Assembly: GCF_036231905.1 (NCBI RefSeq)
Contig: NZ_JAZARE010000002.1
Location: forward strand, 434,001 to 498,000
Reading direction: 5' to 3'
Origin: CAMLIZ01 sp036231905
GTDB lineage: Bacteria; Pseudomonadota; Gammaproteobacteria; Burkholderiales; Burkholderiaceae_C
Length of the DNA: 64,000 bases
The notes under the pieces are model-generated. The model was not told where the DNA came from. It did not search any database and saw only the letters and a program-made list of their open reading frames with translations. The position numbers and the translations under genes are program-made. Of this stretch, positions 36,603 through 45,740 are shown one piece after another; the stretch's first letter is position 1, and each line of letters opens with the position of its first letter.

Positions 36603-37546
36603 GCGCCGCATTGTTCCATCGACTGCCAGGCCTGCCAGCTGGCCAGCGCGGCATGGAAGCTCGCCAGCTGCACCGCCACGGTGTCTTCGATCACCCGGCC
36701 ATAGCCGCCGGCCATCGCCATCACCGCCGGAATGCGGCGCTCGCGCAGCGCGGCGAACACGCGCCGGTCACGTTCGGCCAGGCCTTGCGCCGTGAGCTTC
36801 AGCCGCCCCAGCCGGTCGCCTTCGTGCGGATCGGCGCCGGCCAGGTAGAACACCAGGCCAGGCAAGGCGCCGGCGTGGCGCAGCCAAAGTTCGGCGAGGG
36901 CCGTGTCCAGCGCCTGCAGGTAGGGTGCGTCGGTGCAGCCGTCGGGCAGCTCCACGTCGAGGTCGCTGGCCTCCTTGCGGAAAGGGAAGTTCTTGGCGCC
37001 ATGCAGGGACAGGGTGAACACCGTCGGGTCGTCGCGGAAGATCGCCGCGGTGCCGTTGCCCTGGTGCACGTCCAGGTCGATCACGGCCACCCGCAACAAG
37101 GCCCGGTGCTGCCGGTGCCACTCGGCCTGCATCAGCCGGGCGGCCACCGCCACGTCGTTGAACACGCAGTAGCCGCTGCCCTTGTCCGCCTGGGCGTGGT
37201 GGGTGCCACCCGCCAGGTTGGCCGCGACGCCTTCGGCCAGCGCCACACGCGCGGCAGTAATGGTGGCGCCCACGGAGCGCCGGGCCCGGTCCACCATGCG
37301 TTCGGACCAGGGAAAGCCGATCTCGCGTTGCTGCGCGGGCGACAACAGCCCCTCCGCGACCGCGTTCACGTAGGTGGGGGTGTGCACCAGCGCCAGTTCA
37401 CCGTCGCTGGCCGGCGGGGCGACCTCCAGTCGCACACCGGGCAGCTCTGCCGCCACGGCGTCGCGCAGCAGGCGGTACTTGGTCATCGGAAAGCGGTGCC
37501 CGGCCGGCACCGGCAGCACGAAGGTGTCGGCGTAAAAAGCCCGCAT
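36599..37546 (-). CDS. histone deacetylase family protein (acetylpolyamine amidohydrolase-like)
   Basis: The 315-residue zinc hydrolase has AGGTHHAQADKGSGYCVFNDVA with the catalytic His pair, VIDLDVHQGNGTAAIF with zinc ligands Asp and His, YLAGADPHEGDRLG with the third zinc Asp, and a C-terminal AGGYGR. Bacterial members deacetylate polyamines or other small acyl compounds. It heads the minus-strand operon with the thioesterase, nitroreductase, antiporter and hydroxyacid dehydrogenase, and diverges from the phasin gene across 132 bases. Confidence 0.9.
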   Translation of the reverse strand: MRAFYADTFVLPVPAGHRFPMTKYRLLRDAVAAELPGVRLEVAPPASDGELALVHTPTYVNAVAEGLLSPAQQREIGFPWSERMVDRARRSVGATITAARVALAEGVAANLAGGTHHAQADKGSGYCVFNDVAVAARLMQAEWHRQHRALLRVAVIDLDVHQGNGTAAIFRDDPTVFTLSLHGAKNFPFRKEASDLDVELPDGCTDAPYLQALDTALAELWLRHAGALPGLVFYLAGADPHEGDRLGRLKLTAQGLAERDRRVFAALRERRIPAVMAMAGGYGRVIEDTVAVQLASFHAALASWQAWQSMEQCGA

Positions 37547-37566
37547 CTAGAAACGGCCCCCTAAAA

Positions 37567-37640
37567 TGCTGCATCGCAACAAAAAAGACTTGCATGGCGG
37601 CGGCAGGTCCCTATACTTCAGGCCATGCTGCAGTGCAGCA
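37567..37640 (+). promoter_or_regulatory. phasin promoter flanked by two TGC-rich palindromes (PhaR-operator candidates)
   Basis: TTGCAT (37590-37595) and TATACT (37612-37617) with 16 bases between form a good sigma70 promoter. TGCTGCAGTGCAGCA at 37626-37640 is a perfect palindrome with one central base, just past the expected start of transcription. A related TGCTGCATCGCAACA lies at 37567-37581, upstream of the -35. PhaR repressors of PHA bacteria bind TGC-rich sites at phasin promoters; the match to PhaR is inference. Confidence 0.6.
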
Positions 37641-37678
37641 AACGCTCTCTCCGCCCATCTACCTCATTGGAGTCTCAC

Positions 37679-38242
37679 ATGCTGACTGTTGAACAACTGC
37701 TCGCCGCCCACAAAGCCAACGTCGAAACCCTGTTCGGCCTGACCAACAAGGCCTTCGAAGGCGTGGAAAAGCTGGTCGAACTGAACCTGCAGGTCGCCAA
37801 GACCGCGCTGGGCGAAGTGGCTGAAAACACCCAGGCCGCCCTGTCCGTGAAGGACGCGCAAGAGCTGGTGGCCCTGCAAGCCGCGCTGCTGCAGCCGGTG
37901 GCCGAGAAGGCTGCCGCCTACGGCCGCCACGTGTACGACATCGCCTCTGCCACCGGTGCCGAAGTGACCCGCGTCGCTGAAGAGAAGCTGGCCGAAGGCC
38001 AGAGCAACTTCATGAGCCTGGTCGACACCGCCGTCAAGAACGCCCCGGCCGGCACCGAAAACGCCGTCACCCTGGTGAAGTCGGCCCTGGCTGCCGCGAA
38101 CAACGCCTACGAAAGCGTGCACAAGGCTGCGAAGCAAGCCGCCGATGTGGCTGAAGCCAACATCCAGGCGATGACCAGCACCGCGGTGAAGGCCACCCAG
38201 GCCAGCACCGGCAAAGGCAAGCGCGCCACCGCCGCCGCCTGA
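37679..38242 (+). CDS. phasin family protein (polyhydroxyalkanoate granule coat)
   Basis: The 187-residue protein is almost wholly alpha-helical and lacks aromatic or cysteine-rich segments. It begins MLTVEQLLAAHKANVETLFGLTNKAFEGVEKLVELN, the hallmark of the PhaP family in Burkholderiales, and has a basic, Ala-rich tail (TGKGKRATAAA). Phasins coat PHA storage granules and control their size. GGAG lies 6 bases before the ATG. An in-frame ATG at 37625 falls inside the putative operator and is rejected. Confidence 0.93.
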   Translation: MLTVEQLLAAHKANVETLFGLTNKAFEGVEKLVELNLQVAKTALGEVAENTQAALSVKDAQELVALQAALLQPVAEKAAAYGRHVYDIASATGAEVTRVAEEKLAEGQSNFMSLVDTAVKNAPAGTENAVTLVKSALAAANNAYESVHKAAKQAADVAEANIQAMTSTAVKATQASTGKGKRATAAA

Positions 38243-38574
38243 GCTTGAACAACGACCGGATCTTGCGATTGAACTTTTGTCCGATCGCCGCATCTATGGA
38301 GCACCGCAGCGTTTGACCGCACTGCGGTCTCCCTGAAAGGTTGTCTCCTCGGTACCTCTCGAAACCCCCTTTCAAGGTACCTTCAGGCCCGATGCTCCGC
38401 GTGGGGCCTTTTCTTTGGCCCCCGGCCGCCTCGCGGCCGCCCCCCGTGGGGGCTCGGGTCGCGGCCGGGCAACCCGTCCGCGACCCGCTCGTCATCCACC
38501 GCTGCGCCCCTGGCCGCTGCGCGGCCTGTCCCCAGGGACCAATGCACGCGCCCGGCGAGATGGCTGCGGCAGCG
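38243..38574. other. non-coding stretch with several hairpins between convergent genes
   Basis: No gene is supported here. It holds GACCGCACTGCGGTC (38315-38329), a GGTACCT/AGGTACC pair (38351-38357/38375-38381) around an inner GAAA/TTTC, the phasin terminator, and then GC-rich inverted repeats up to the patatin stop. Confidence 0.6.
38385..38409 (+). terminator. intrinsic terminator downstream of the phasin gene
   Basis: AGGCCC and GGGCCT pair across a 13-base loop and are followed by TTTTCTTT. It lies 140 bases past the phasin stop, after two other hairpins. Confidence 0.6.
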
Positions 38575-39507
38575 CTACTTCGTCAGGGCCGTGATTCTGG
38601 CTTTGAGGTCGGGCAACAGCGCTGTGGCGATCTCGCGGCCGGCCTGGATGGACTTGGCGCGCACGCTGAAGTCCGCGCTCGACACGCCGTTGAGCTTGGG
38701 GCGCAGCACGATGTCGGCGTCCTTGAGCTCATACTGGTTGATGCTGCGGCCCATGATGGCAAAGGTCTGCAGCAGCATGCGCATCGCGTCACCCGTGGGG
38801 TTGCCTTCCGGCGCGGCGGAGATGTCCACCGCAATCACCAGCTCGGCGCCCATCTGGCGCGCAAAACGCACCGGCACTGGCGACACCAGGCCGCCGTCAA
38901 CATACTCGCGGCTGCCGATCTTGACCGGCTGGAACACCGCCGGCACCGCGCTGGAGGCGCGCACCGCCATGCCGGGGTCACCGCGCTGGAACAGGATGGG
39001 TGCACCGCTGTCCAGGTCGGTGGCCACGATGCCCAGCGGCAGCTTCATCTGCTCGATCAGCCGGCCGCCGGTGTGGTCGCGCACGTAACGCGCCAGCGCC
39101 TCGCCGCGGATCAACGCCCGCCCGGGATACGCCCAGTCGGTGATCGCGGTCTCGTCCATGGTCTGAGCCAAGGTGCCCAGTTCCGCGCCGCTGCGGCCCG
39201 CGGCGTACAGCGCGGCCACCAGGCTGCCGGCAGAGGTGCCCACCACCAGGTCGGGCTTGATGCCGTGCTCCTCCAGCACCTGGATCACGCCGATGTGGGC
39301 AAAGCCGCGGGCCGCACCGCCGCCCAAGGCCAGGCCGATCCGCGGCGGGCGCACCGGCTTGGGCGGCGCCACCACCACGGCGGGCGGCTGTACCACCGGG
39401 GGTGTGGTGGGTGGGTTCACCGGCGCCGTCTGACAGCCCACCAGGCCGATCAGGAGAGCCAGCGCAAACCCGCGGCGGCGCCAAGAAACAGAGGTCAGGC
39501 ACAACAT
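38575..39507 (-). CDS. patatin-like phospholipase, lipoprotein
   Basis: The 310-residue protein has a lipoprotein signal (ALALLIGLVGCQTAP), a Pro-rich linker to about residue 55, then a patatin domain. GLALGGGAARGFAHIGVI is the oxyanion loop, GTSAGS holds the nucleophile Ser, and YVDGGLVSPVPV the catalytic Asp. It resembles the bacterial RssA/YchK-like group. Being lipidated, it probably acts at the periplasmic face of a membrane on phospholipids; the substrate is not shown. Confidence 0.9.
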   Translation of the reverse strand: MLCLTSVSWRRRGFALALLIGLVGCQTAPVNPPTTPPVVQPPAVVVAPPKPVRPPRIGLALGGGAARGFAHIGVIQVLEEHGIKPDLVVGTSAGSLVAALYAAGRSGAELGTLAQTMDETAITDWAYPGRALIRGEALARYVRDHTGGRLIEQMKLPLGIVATDLDSGAPILFQRGDPGMAVRASSAVPAVFQPVKIGSREYVDGGLVSPVPVRFARQMGAELVIAVDISAAPEGNPTGDAMRMLLQTFAIMGRSINQYELKDADIVLRPKLNGVSSADFSVRAKSIQAGREIATALLPDLKARITALTK

Positions 39508-39570
39508 CGGCGGATTCTAGGAGCCGGCTTCCCTGGCCAGCGCCGCGCATGCGGCAAGATTTCCCGACGC

Positions 39571-39630
39571 AGGCTGGAATAAGCAATCAACTAAACTGTT
39601 CTTCTCATATATATATACGATCCTTAAAGT
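39571..39630 (+). promoter_or_regulatory. AT-rich promoter region of the sulfate-assimilation operon
   Basis: An abrupt AT-rich island (AATAAGCAATCAACTAAACT, then CATATATATATAC near 39606-39618) stands out from the GC-rich surroundings just upstream of the cys operon. It offers a -10 but no good -35, as expected of an activator-dependent promoter. CysB or Cbl control is inferred from the operon content. Confidence 0.55.
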
Positions 39631-39671
39631 CGCCCGACGGGTTGAAACCCGGGTAAACCCGTTGGAGCGGC

Positions 39672-40439
39672 ATGGACTGGTTGGCAATCGCGAGTGGATT
39701 CGGCGTCGGCGCCATCGTCGGCATGACCGGTGTGGGCGGCGGCTCGCTGATGACGCCGCTGCTGATGGGCGTGTTCAAGCTCCACCCGGCGGTGGCCATC
39801 GGCACCGACCTGTGGTTTGCGGCCATCACCAAGACCAGCGGGTCGATCGCGCACCACCGCCACGGCCATGTGGACTACCGCATCACCGGCCTGATGCTGG
39901 CCGGCAGCATCCCGGCCGCGCTGGTGACCATCGCGCTGATGCACTTCACCGGCATCACCAAGGGCTGGGCCAGCGCGCTCACCTTCTCGCTGGGCATTGC
40001 CTTGCTGCTCACCGCGGTGACGGTGGCCTACCGCCAGGCCTGGCACCGCGTGGGCCTGAAGCTGGAGGCCTGGCTGCCACCCTCGCGCAAGCCCTACTTC
40101 ACCGTGGCCGCCGGGGTGCTGCTGGGGGTGCTGGTGTCGCTGAGCTCCATTGGCGCGGGCGCGATCGGCGCCACGCTGATCCTGATCCTGTACCCTCGCC
40201 TGCCCACCCAGCGCCTGGTGGGCACCGACATCGCCCATGCGGTGCCGCTCACCCTGGTGGCCGGCATCGGCCACGCCGCGCTGGGCAACGTGAACTGGGC
40301 CCTGCTGGGCGCCTTGCTGATCGGCTCGCTGCCCGGCATCTGGCTCGGCGCGCGGCTCACCAAGTCCATGCCGGAAAAGATCACCCGCACGCTGCTGTGC
40401 GTGTCGCTGGTGACCGCAGGCCTCAAAGTGATTCATTGA
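39672..40439 (+). CDS. TSUP (TauE/SafE) family sulfite/sulfonate transporter
   Basis: The 255-residue membrane protein has about eight helices. It begins MDWLAIASGFGVGAIVGMTGVGGGSLMTPLLMG and includes HPAVAIGTDLWFAAITKTSGSIAHHRHGHVDY, both TSUP hallmarks. It is the first gene of the operon leading into cysI, so it most likely moves sulfate, sulfite or a sulfonate; uptake versus sulfite export cannot be told from the sequence. Confidence 0.87.
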   Translation: MDWLAIASGFGVGAIVGMTGVGGGSLMTPLLMGVFKLHPAVAIGTDLWFAAITKTSGSIAHHRHGHVDYRITGLMLAGSIPAALVTIALMHFTGITKGWASALTFSLGIALLLTAVTVAYRQAWHRVGLKLEAWLPPSRKPYFTVAAGVLLGVLVSLSSIGAGAIGATLILILYPRLPTQRLVGTDIAHAVPLTLVAGIGHAALGNVNWALLGALLIGSLPGIWLGARLTKSMPEKITRTLLCVSLVTAGLKVIH

Positions 40440-40455
40440 ACCGACGACGACCTTC

Positions 40456-42147
40456 ATGTACCAGTACACCGATTTCGACCGCCAGTTCGTGCATGCGCGC
40501 GCCGCGCAATTCCGCGACCAGCTGGAGCGCAACCTGCGCGGCGAACTGGGCGACGACGAGTTCCGGGCCCTGCGGCTGCAGAACGGCTGGTACATCCAGC
40601 GCCACGCGCCCATGGCCCGCATCGCGGTGCCGTATGGCGAGCTCGCCAGCCGCCAGCTGCGCATGCTGGCCCGCATCGCACGCGAGTTCGACCGTGGGTA
40701 TGCCCACTTCACCACGCGCCAGAACTGCCAGTTCAACTGGATTCCGCTGCCCAAGGCGGCCGACGTGATGGACCTGCTGGCCTCGGTGGACATGCACGGC
40801 ATCCAGACCAGCGGCAACTGCATACGCAACATCACCAGCGACGCGCTCGCCGGCATTGCACCCGACGAGATCGTGGACCCGCGGCCGTACTGCGAGATCC
40901 TGCGCCAGTGGAGCACGCTGCATCCGGAGTTCGCCTTCCTGCCGCGCAAGTTCAAGATCGCCGTCAGTGGCGCCAAGGAAGACCGCGCCGCCATCGCCTG
41001 GCATGACATCGGCCTGCAGCTGAAGAAGAACGCCGCCGGCGAAGTGGGCTTCGAGGTGCTGGTGGGTGGCGGCATGGGCCGCACGCCGGTGATCGGCACG
41101 GTGGCCAGCGAGTTCGTGCCCTGGCAGCAGATCCTCGTGTACATCGAGGCCATCGTGCGTGTGTACAACCGCTACGGCCGGCGCGACAACCTCTACAAGG
41201 CCCGCATCAAGATCCTCGTCAAGGCGGAAGGCCAGAAGTTCTTCGACGCGGTGAACGCGGAGTTCCGCAACATCCTGGAGCGCGACGTCGACGGCGCCGC
41301 GCACCTCATCCCGCAGGCCGAGTTCGACCGGGTGGCGCAGTATTTCGTGGAGCCCGCCGGTGTGCAGCCGACCGAGGCCTCCCTGCAGGCCCCAGCCGAC
41401 GCACCGGCCGCGTTCCAGCGCTGGCTGGCGCGCAACGTGCACGGCCACCGCGTGCCGGGTTACCGTGCCGTGACGCTGTCGCTCAAGCGGCCCGGCCAGG
41501 CCCCTGGCGACACCACCGACGAGCAGATGGAGCGCGCGGCCGACATGGCTGATCAATTCAGCCACGGCGAGCTGCGTGTCACGCACGACCAGAACCTGCT
41601 GCTGCCCTGGGTGCGCGAAGCCGAGCTGTACGCCGTGTGGCAGCAGGCCAAGGCGCACGGCTTTGCCACGCCCAACATCGGCTACCTCACCGACATGATC
41701 GCCTGCCCCGGCGGCGATTTCTGCGCGCTGGCCAACGCCCGCTCCATCCCGATCGCCGAAGCCATCACCGAGCGCTTTGACGACCTCGACGAGCTGCACG
41801 ACATCGGCGACATCGACCTGCACATCAGCGGCTGCATCAACAGCTGCGGCCACCACCACAGCGGCCACATCGGCATCCTCGGCGTCGACAAGGACGGCAA
41901 GGAGTGGTACCAGGTGTCGCTGGGCGGCTCCGACGGCTCCACGCTGAGCGGCGCATCCATCCCCGGCAAGGTGATCGGCCCCTCCTTCGCCGCCGACGAG
42001 GTGCCCGACGTGATCGAGGCCCTGATCACCACCTACAAGCGCGAGCGCCAGGCGGCCGAGCATTTCATCGACACGGTGCGCCGCATCGGCCTGGCGCCCT
42101 TCAAGCAGGCCGCCGACGCCGAGCGTCATGCCACCGCCGTGGCCTGA
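40456..42147 (+). CDS. cysI: sulfite reductase hemoprotein (nitrite/sulfite reductase family)
   Basis: The 563-residue protein reduces sulfite to sulfide with siroheme and a [4Fe-4S] cluster. The N-terminal ferredoxin-like repeat has FTTRQNCQFNWIPL and TSGNCIRNITSDALAG. The cluster cysteines are in IACPGGDFCALANARS and HISGCINSCGHHH. Its neighbours cysH, cysD, cysN and cobA make sulfite, not nitrite, the likely substrate. It starts 16 bases after the TSUP gene. No CysJ flavoprotein is present, so electrons may come from ferredoxin, whose gene lies at the end of this cluster. Confidence 0.93.
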   Translation: MYQYTDFDRQFVHARAAQFRDQLERNLRGELGDDEFRALRLQNGWYIQRHAPMARIAVPYGELASRQLRMLARIAREFDRGYAHFTTRQNCQFNWIPLPKAADVMDLLASVDMHGIQTSGNCIRNITSDALAGIAPDEIVDPRPYCEILRQWSTLHPEFAFLPRKFKIAVSGAKEDRAAIAWHDIGLQLKKNAAGEVGFEVLVGGGMGRTPVIGTVASEFVPWQQILVYIEAIVRVYNRYGRRDNLYKARIKILVKAEGQKFFDAVNAEFRNILERDVDGAAHLIPQAEFDRVAQYFVEPAGVQPTEASLQAPADAPAAFQRWLARNVHGHRVPGYRAVTLSLKRPGQAPGDTTDEQMERAADMADQFSHGELRVTHDQNLLLPWVREAELYAVWQQAKAHGFATPNIGYLTDMIACPGGDFCALANARSIPIAEAITERFDDLDELHDIGDIDLHISGCINSCGHHHSGHIGILGVDKDGKEWYQVSLGGSDGSTLSGASIPGKVIGPSFAADEVPDVIEALITTYKRERQAAEHFIDTVRRIGLAPFKQAADAERHATAVA

Positions 42148-42157
42148 GGACAGCCCC

Positions 42158-42691
42158 ATGAAGTTCATCGACAAGCCCCATGACCCCTGGCGTGCCGCGG
42201 CCGGCGAAGACGGCCCGATCCCGCACCCGAATCCGCTGCCGCACCAGCTGCTGACGCTGGAGCAGTGGCATGCCGTGCGCGACAGCTGGCCGGCCAACCT
42301 GCCCACCGGCGTGCTCGTGCCCAACGACATTGACATCGAGACCCTGGAAGCCGACCTGCCGCGCCTGGCGCTGCTGGTGCTGCAGTTCCCCAAGTGGGTG
42401 GACGGCCGCGCCTACAGCCAGGCCCGCATCCTGCGCAGCCGCTTCCGCTATGCCGGCGAGGTGCGTGCGATCGGCGACGTGGTGGTGGACATGCTGCCCC
42501 TGCTGCAGCGCACCGGCTTCGACGCGGTGGTGCTGCGCGGTGACCAGAAGCGGGAGTCGGCCGAACGCGCCCTCACCTTCTTTGCCGGTCACTACCAGGG
42601 CGACGTGCAGCAGACCCGGCCGCTGTTTGCCCGCACGCCGGAAGAGAACGCCGCCGCCACCGAGTTCCTGAACGTGGGGGCTGCGATATGA
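42158..42691 (+). CDS. DUF934 family protein of the sulfate-assimilation operon
   Basis: The 177-residue protein lies between cysI and cysH and matches DUF934 (VLVPNDIDIETLEADLPRLALLVLQFPKWVDGRAYSQARILRSRFRYAGEVRAIGDVVVD). This family is found almost only in proteobacterial cys operons and probably serves sulfite reduction in an unknown way. Its end overlaps the cysH start (ATGA). The ATG at 42158 (MKFIDKPHDPW) begins 10 bases after cysI. Confidence 0.88.
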   Translation: MKFIDKPHDPWRAAAGEDGPIPHPNPLPHQLLTLEQWHAVRDSWPANLPTGVLVPNDIDIETLEADLPRLALLVLQFPKWVDGRAYSQARILRSRFRYAGEVRAIGDVVVDMLPLLQRTGFDAVVLRGDQKRESAERALTFFAGHYQGDVQQTRPLFARTPEENAAATEFLNVGAAI

Positions 42692-43446
42692 GCGCCATCG
42701 CCCTCTATGCCCGCAAGAGCGCGGACTTCGACGCCAAGCTGGCCAACGCCACCCGCCTGCTGCAGGCCGCCGCTGCCGCCCACCCGGGCCGCATCGTGCA
42801 GGCCACCAGCCTGGGCGCCGAGGACATGGTGGTCACCGACCTGATCGCCCGGCTGCAACTGCCCATCGCCCTGGGCACGCTGGAGACCGGCAAGCTGCAT
42901 GACGAGACGCTGGCCCTGGTGCCGCGCATCGAGCAGCGTTATGGCCTGGCGGTGGAGCTCTACCGTCCGCAGGCCGAGGCGGTGATCCACTTCGTGCGCG
43001 ACCACGGCGAGAAGGCGATGTATCAGAGCATCGACCTGCGCAAGGCCTGCTGCGGCATCCGCAAGCTGGAGCCGCTGGGCCGCATGCTCGCCGATCGCAG
43101 CGCCTGGGTGACCGGCCTGCGCCGCGAGCAAAGCAACAACCGCGGCGAGGTGCCCTTCGAGGACACCGACGACCAGGGCCGCTTGAAGCTCAACCCGCTG
43201 GCCGACTGGACCTGGAACGACGTGTGGCACTACATCCAGGCCTTCGACGTGCCCTACAACCCGCTGCACGACGAGTTCATGCCCAGCATCGGCTGCGCGC
43301 CCTGCACGCGCGCCATCGCCGTGGGCGAGCCCTTCCGCGCCGGCCGCTGGTGGTGGGAAGACGAAGCGGCCAAGGAATGCGGCCTGCACGTGAAACAAGA
43401 CGATGACGAGGAGACGGGTGCCGTCTCCATGCTGGGAGCCCGTTGA
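42688..43446 (+). CDS. cysH: adenylyl-sulfate (APS/PAPS) reductase
   Basis: The 252-residue enzyme reduces activated sulfate to sulfite. It carries the [4Fe-4S] motif KACCGIRK and GCAPCTRAI, which marks APS-type reductases, and the catalytic Cys in AAKECGLHVK near the C-terminus. The iron-sulfur form fits the absence of a CysC APS-kinase domain in the neighbouring CysN, so APS rather than PAPS should be the substrate. Confidence 0.94.
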   Translation: MSAIALYARKSADFDAKLANATRLLQAAAAAHPGRIVQATSLGAEDMVVTDLIARLQLPIALGTLETGKLHDETLALVPRIEQRYGLAVELYRPQAEAVIHFVRDHGEKAMYQSIDLRKACCGIRKLEPLGRMLADRSAWVTGLRREQSNNRGEVPFEDTDDQGRLKLNPLADWTWNDVWHYIQAFDVPYNPLHDEFMPSIGCAPCTRAIAVGEPFRAGRWWWEDEAAKECGLHVKQDDDEETGAVSMLGAR

Positions 43447-44406
43447 ATGAACGCACCGATCAGTGTCGACAAGCTGCTGCCGCAGCTGGACCACAGCCAC
43501 CTCGACTGGCTGGAAGAAGAGGCCATCTTCATCCTGCGCGAGGTGGCCGCCACCTTCGAGCGCCCCGCCCTGCTGTTCTCGGGCGGCAAGGATTCTTGCG
43601 TCGTGCTGCGCTTGGCCGAAAAGGCCTTCAAGACTCGCATCAGCGGCAACGACTTCAAGGGCAAGCTGCCCTTCCCGCTGCTGCACGTGGACACCGGACA
43701 CAACTTCCCCGAGGTGATCGAGTTCCGTGACCGCCGCGTGGCGGAGATGGGCGAGCGCCTGGTGGTGGGCCACCTCGAAGACAGCATGAAGCGCGGCACC
43801 GTGCGCCTGGCGCATCCGCTGGAGTCGCGCAACGGCCACCAGACGGTGACCCTGCTGGAAGCGATCGAGGAGCACCGCTTCGATGCGCTGATCGGCGGCG
43901 CCCGGCGCGACGAGGAAAAGGCGCGCGCCAAGGAGCGCATCTTCAGCCACCGCGACAGCTTCGGCCAATGGCAGCCCAAGGAACAGCGGCCCGAGCTGTG
44001 GACGCTGTTCAACACGCGCCACAAGCCGGGCGAGCACTTCCGCTGCTTCCCCATCAGCAACTGGACCGAGCTGGACGTGTGGCTGTACATCGCCCGCGAG
44101 AACATCCCGCTGCCCAACCTGTACTACAAGCACGACCGGCAGGTGATCCGCCGCAAGGGGCTGCTGGTGCCGGTGACGGAGGTGACCCCGCCCGAAGCCG
44201 GCGAAACGGTCGAGACCGCGCAGGTGCGCTTCCGCACTGTGGGCGACATGACCTGCACCTGCCCGGTGGAAAGCGATGCGGCCAACGCCGCCGAGATCGT
44301 GGCCGAAACGCTCACCGTCACCGTGAGCGAGCGCGGCGCCACCCGCATGGACGATCGCACCTCCGAGGCCTCGATGGAGCGCCGCAAGAAGGAAGGGTAT
44401 TTCTGA
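43447..44406 (+). CDS. cysD: sulfate adenylyltransferase subunit 2
   Basis: CysD with CysN makes APS from sulfate and ATP. The 319-residue protein has the PP-loop ALLFSGGKDSCVVLRLAEKAF near residue 40 and ARAKERIFSHRD and PISNWTELDVWLYI in the family order. It starts at the base after the cysH stop and shares one base with cysN (TGATG). Confidence 0.97.
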   Translation: MNAPISVDKLLPQLDHSHLDWLEEEAIFILREVAATFERPALLFSGGKDSCVVLRLAEKAFKTRISGNDFKGKLPFPLLHVDTGHNFPEVIEFRDRRVAEMGERLVVGHLEDSMKRGTVRLAHPLESRNGHQTVTLLEAIEEHRFDALIGGARRDEEKARAKERIFSHRDSFGQWQPKEQRPELWTLFNTRHKPGEHFRCFPISNWTELDVWLYIARENIPLPNLYYKHDRQVIRRKGLLVPVTEVTPPEAGETVETAQVRFRTVGDMTCTCPVESDAANAAEIVAETLTVTVSERGATRMDDRTSEASMERRKKEGYF

Positions 44407-45740
44407 TGTCTGCCGTGTTGAAAGAAGAGACCGTGGCCGAGCAACAAGCCACCGACCACCGCGCGCTGCGCTTCCTCACCGCCGGCAGTGTGGACGACGG
44501 CAAGAGCACGCTGATCGGCCGCCTGCTGTACGACAGCCGCGCCATCCTGGCCGACCAGCTGGACACGCTGGAAAAGCGCGCCGCCGGTGCGCCCATCGAC
44601 CTGTCGCTGCTCACCGACGGCCTGGAGGCCGAGCGCGAGCAGGGCATCACCATCGACGTGGCCTACCGCTACTTCGCCACCCGCACGCGCAAGTTCATCA
44701 TTGCGGATGCGCCGGGGCATGAGCAGTACACCCGCAACATGGTCACCGCCGCGGCCGGCAGCGATGCGGCGGTGGTGCTGGTGGACATCACCAAGATCGA
44801 CTGGACCGCGGCCGACGTGAAGCTGCTGCCGCAGACCCGCCGCCATGCGCTGCTGGCGCAGCTGCTGCGCGTGCCCGGCATCGTGTTCGCGGTGAACAAG
44901 CTCGATGCGGTGGAGCAGGCCGAAGCCGCCTTCAAGGCCGTGAGCGGCGCGCTGCAGCGCTTTGCCGATGCCGCGGGCATCGAGGTGGCCGGCATCATCC
45001 CGGTGTCGGCGCTGCGGGGCGACAACGTGACGCTGACCCCCAGCCACTCCGGACCGGGCCTGCAAAGCTGGGCCAGCTGGTACGACGGCCCGTCGCTGTT
45101 GCAGCTGTTGGAGCGCCTGCCCACCACGCAGGAGCGCACCCAGGGTTCGCTGCTGCTGCCGGTGCAGTACGTGGCGCGCGAAGGCGAAGGCACCGGCAAC
45201 CAGCCGCGCACGCTGTGGGGCCGCATCGCCCACGGCACGGTGAAGGCCGGCGACGAGGTGCAGCTGTTCCCCAGCGGTGAACGTGCGGTGGTGGCCGAGG
45301 TGCGGCGCGCCGCGGAAGTGGTGGCGCGCGCCGAGGCGGGCCAGTCCGCGGGCCTGGTGCTGGACCGCCAGCTCGACGTGTCGCGCGGCGACTGGATCGG
45401 CACGCCGGGCGCCGTGAAATCGACGCAGCGTTTTGCCGCCACCCTGGCCTGGCTGGACACCGAGCCCGCCATCGTGGGCCGCAAGTACTGGGTGCGCCAT
45501 GGCAACCGCTGGGTGCAGGCGCGCATCAGCGCCATCGAACACCGGCTGGACATCCATTCCCTGCAGCCCACCGACGCCCACGAGCTGGCCGTCAACGAGA
45601 TCGGCCACGTCACCCTGGAAACCCAGCAGGCGCTGCCGGTGGAAGCCTATGCCGACAACCGCGTGGGCGGTGCGCTGATCGTGGTGGACCCCACCACCAA
45701 CCGCACCAGCGGCGCGCTGCTGGTGAAGGAAGCCCTCTGA
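44406..45740 (+). CDS. cysN: sulfate adenylyltransferase subunit 1 (GTPase)
   Basis: The 444-residue GTPase drives APS synthesis by CysD. The G motifs are clear: AGSVDDGKST near residue 27, the G2 region REQGITIDVAYR, DAPGHEQYTRNM and NKLDA. It has the elongation-factor-like beta-barrel domains but no C-terminal APS kinase domain, so it is the CysN and not the NodQ/CysNC form. Start and stop overlap the neighbours by one base each (TGATG), showing tight coupling. Confidence 0.96.
   Translation: MSAVLKEETVAEQQATDHRALRFLTAGSVDDGKSTLIGRLLYDSRAILADQLDTLEKRAAGAPIDLSLLTDGLEAEREQGITIDVAYRYFATRTRKFIIADAPGHEQYTRNMVTAAAGSDAAVVLVDITKIDWTAADVKLLPQTRRHALLAQLLRVPGIVFAVNKLDAVEQAEAAFKAVSGALQRFADAAGIEVAGIIPVSALRGDNVTLTPSHSGPGLQSWASWYDGPSLLQLLERLPTTQERTQGSLLLPVQYVAREGEGTGNQPRTLWGRIAHGTVKAGDEVQLFPSGERAVVAEVRRAAEVVARAEAGQSAGLVLDRQLDVSRGDWIGTPGAVKSTQRFAATLAWLDTEPAIVGRKYWVRHGNRWVQARISAIEHRLDIHSLQPTDAHELAVNEIGHVTLETQQALPVEAYADNRVGGALIVVDPTTNRTSGALLVKEAL

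Noticed and set aside
35446..36654. A 402-codon frame covering the nitroreductase
   Set aside because: The N-terminal half is a shadow of the thioesterase; the nitroreductase begins at 36153 with an ATGA overlap.
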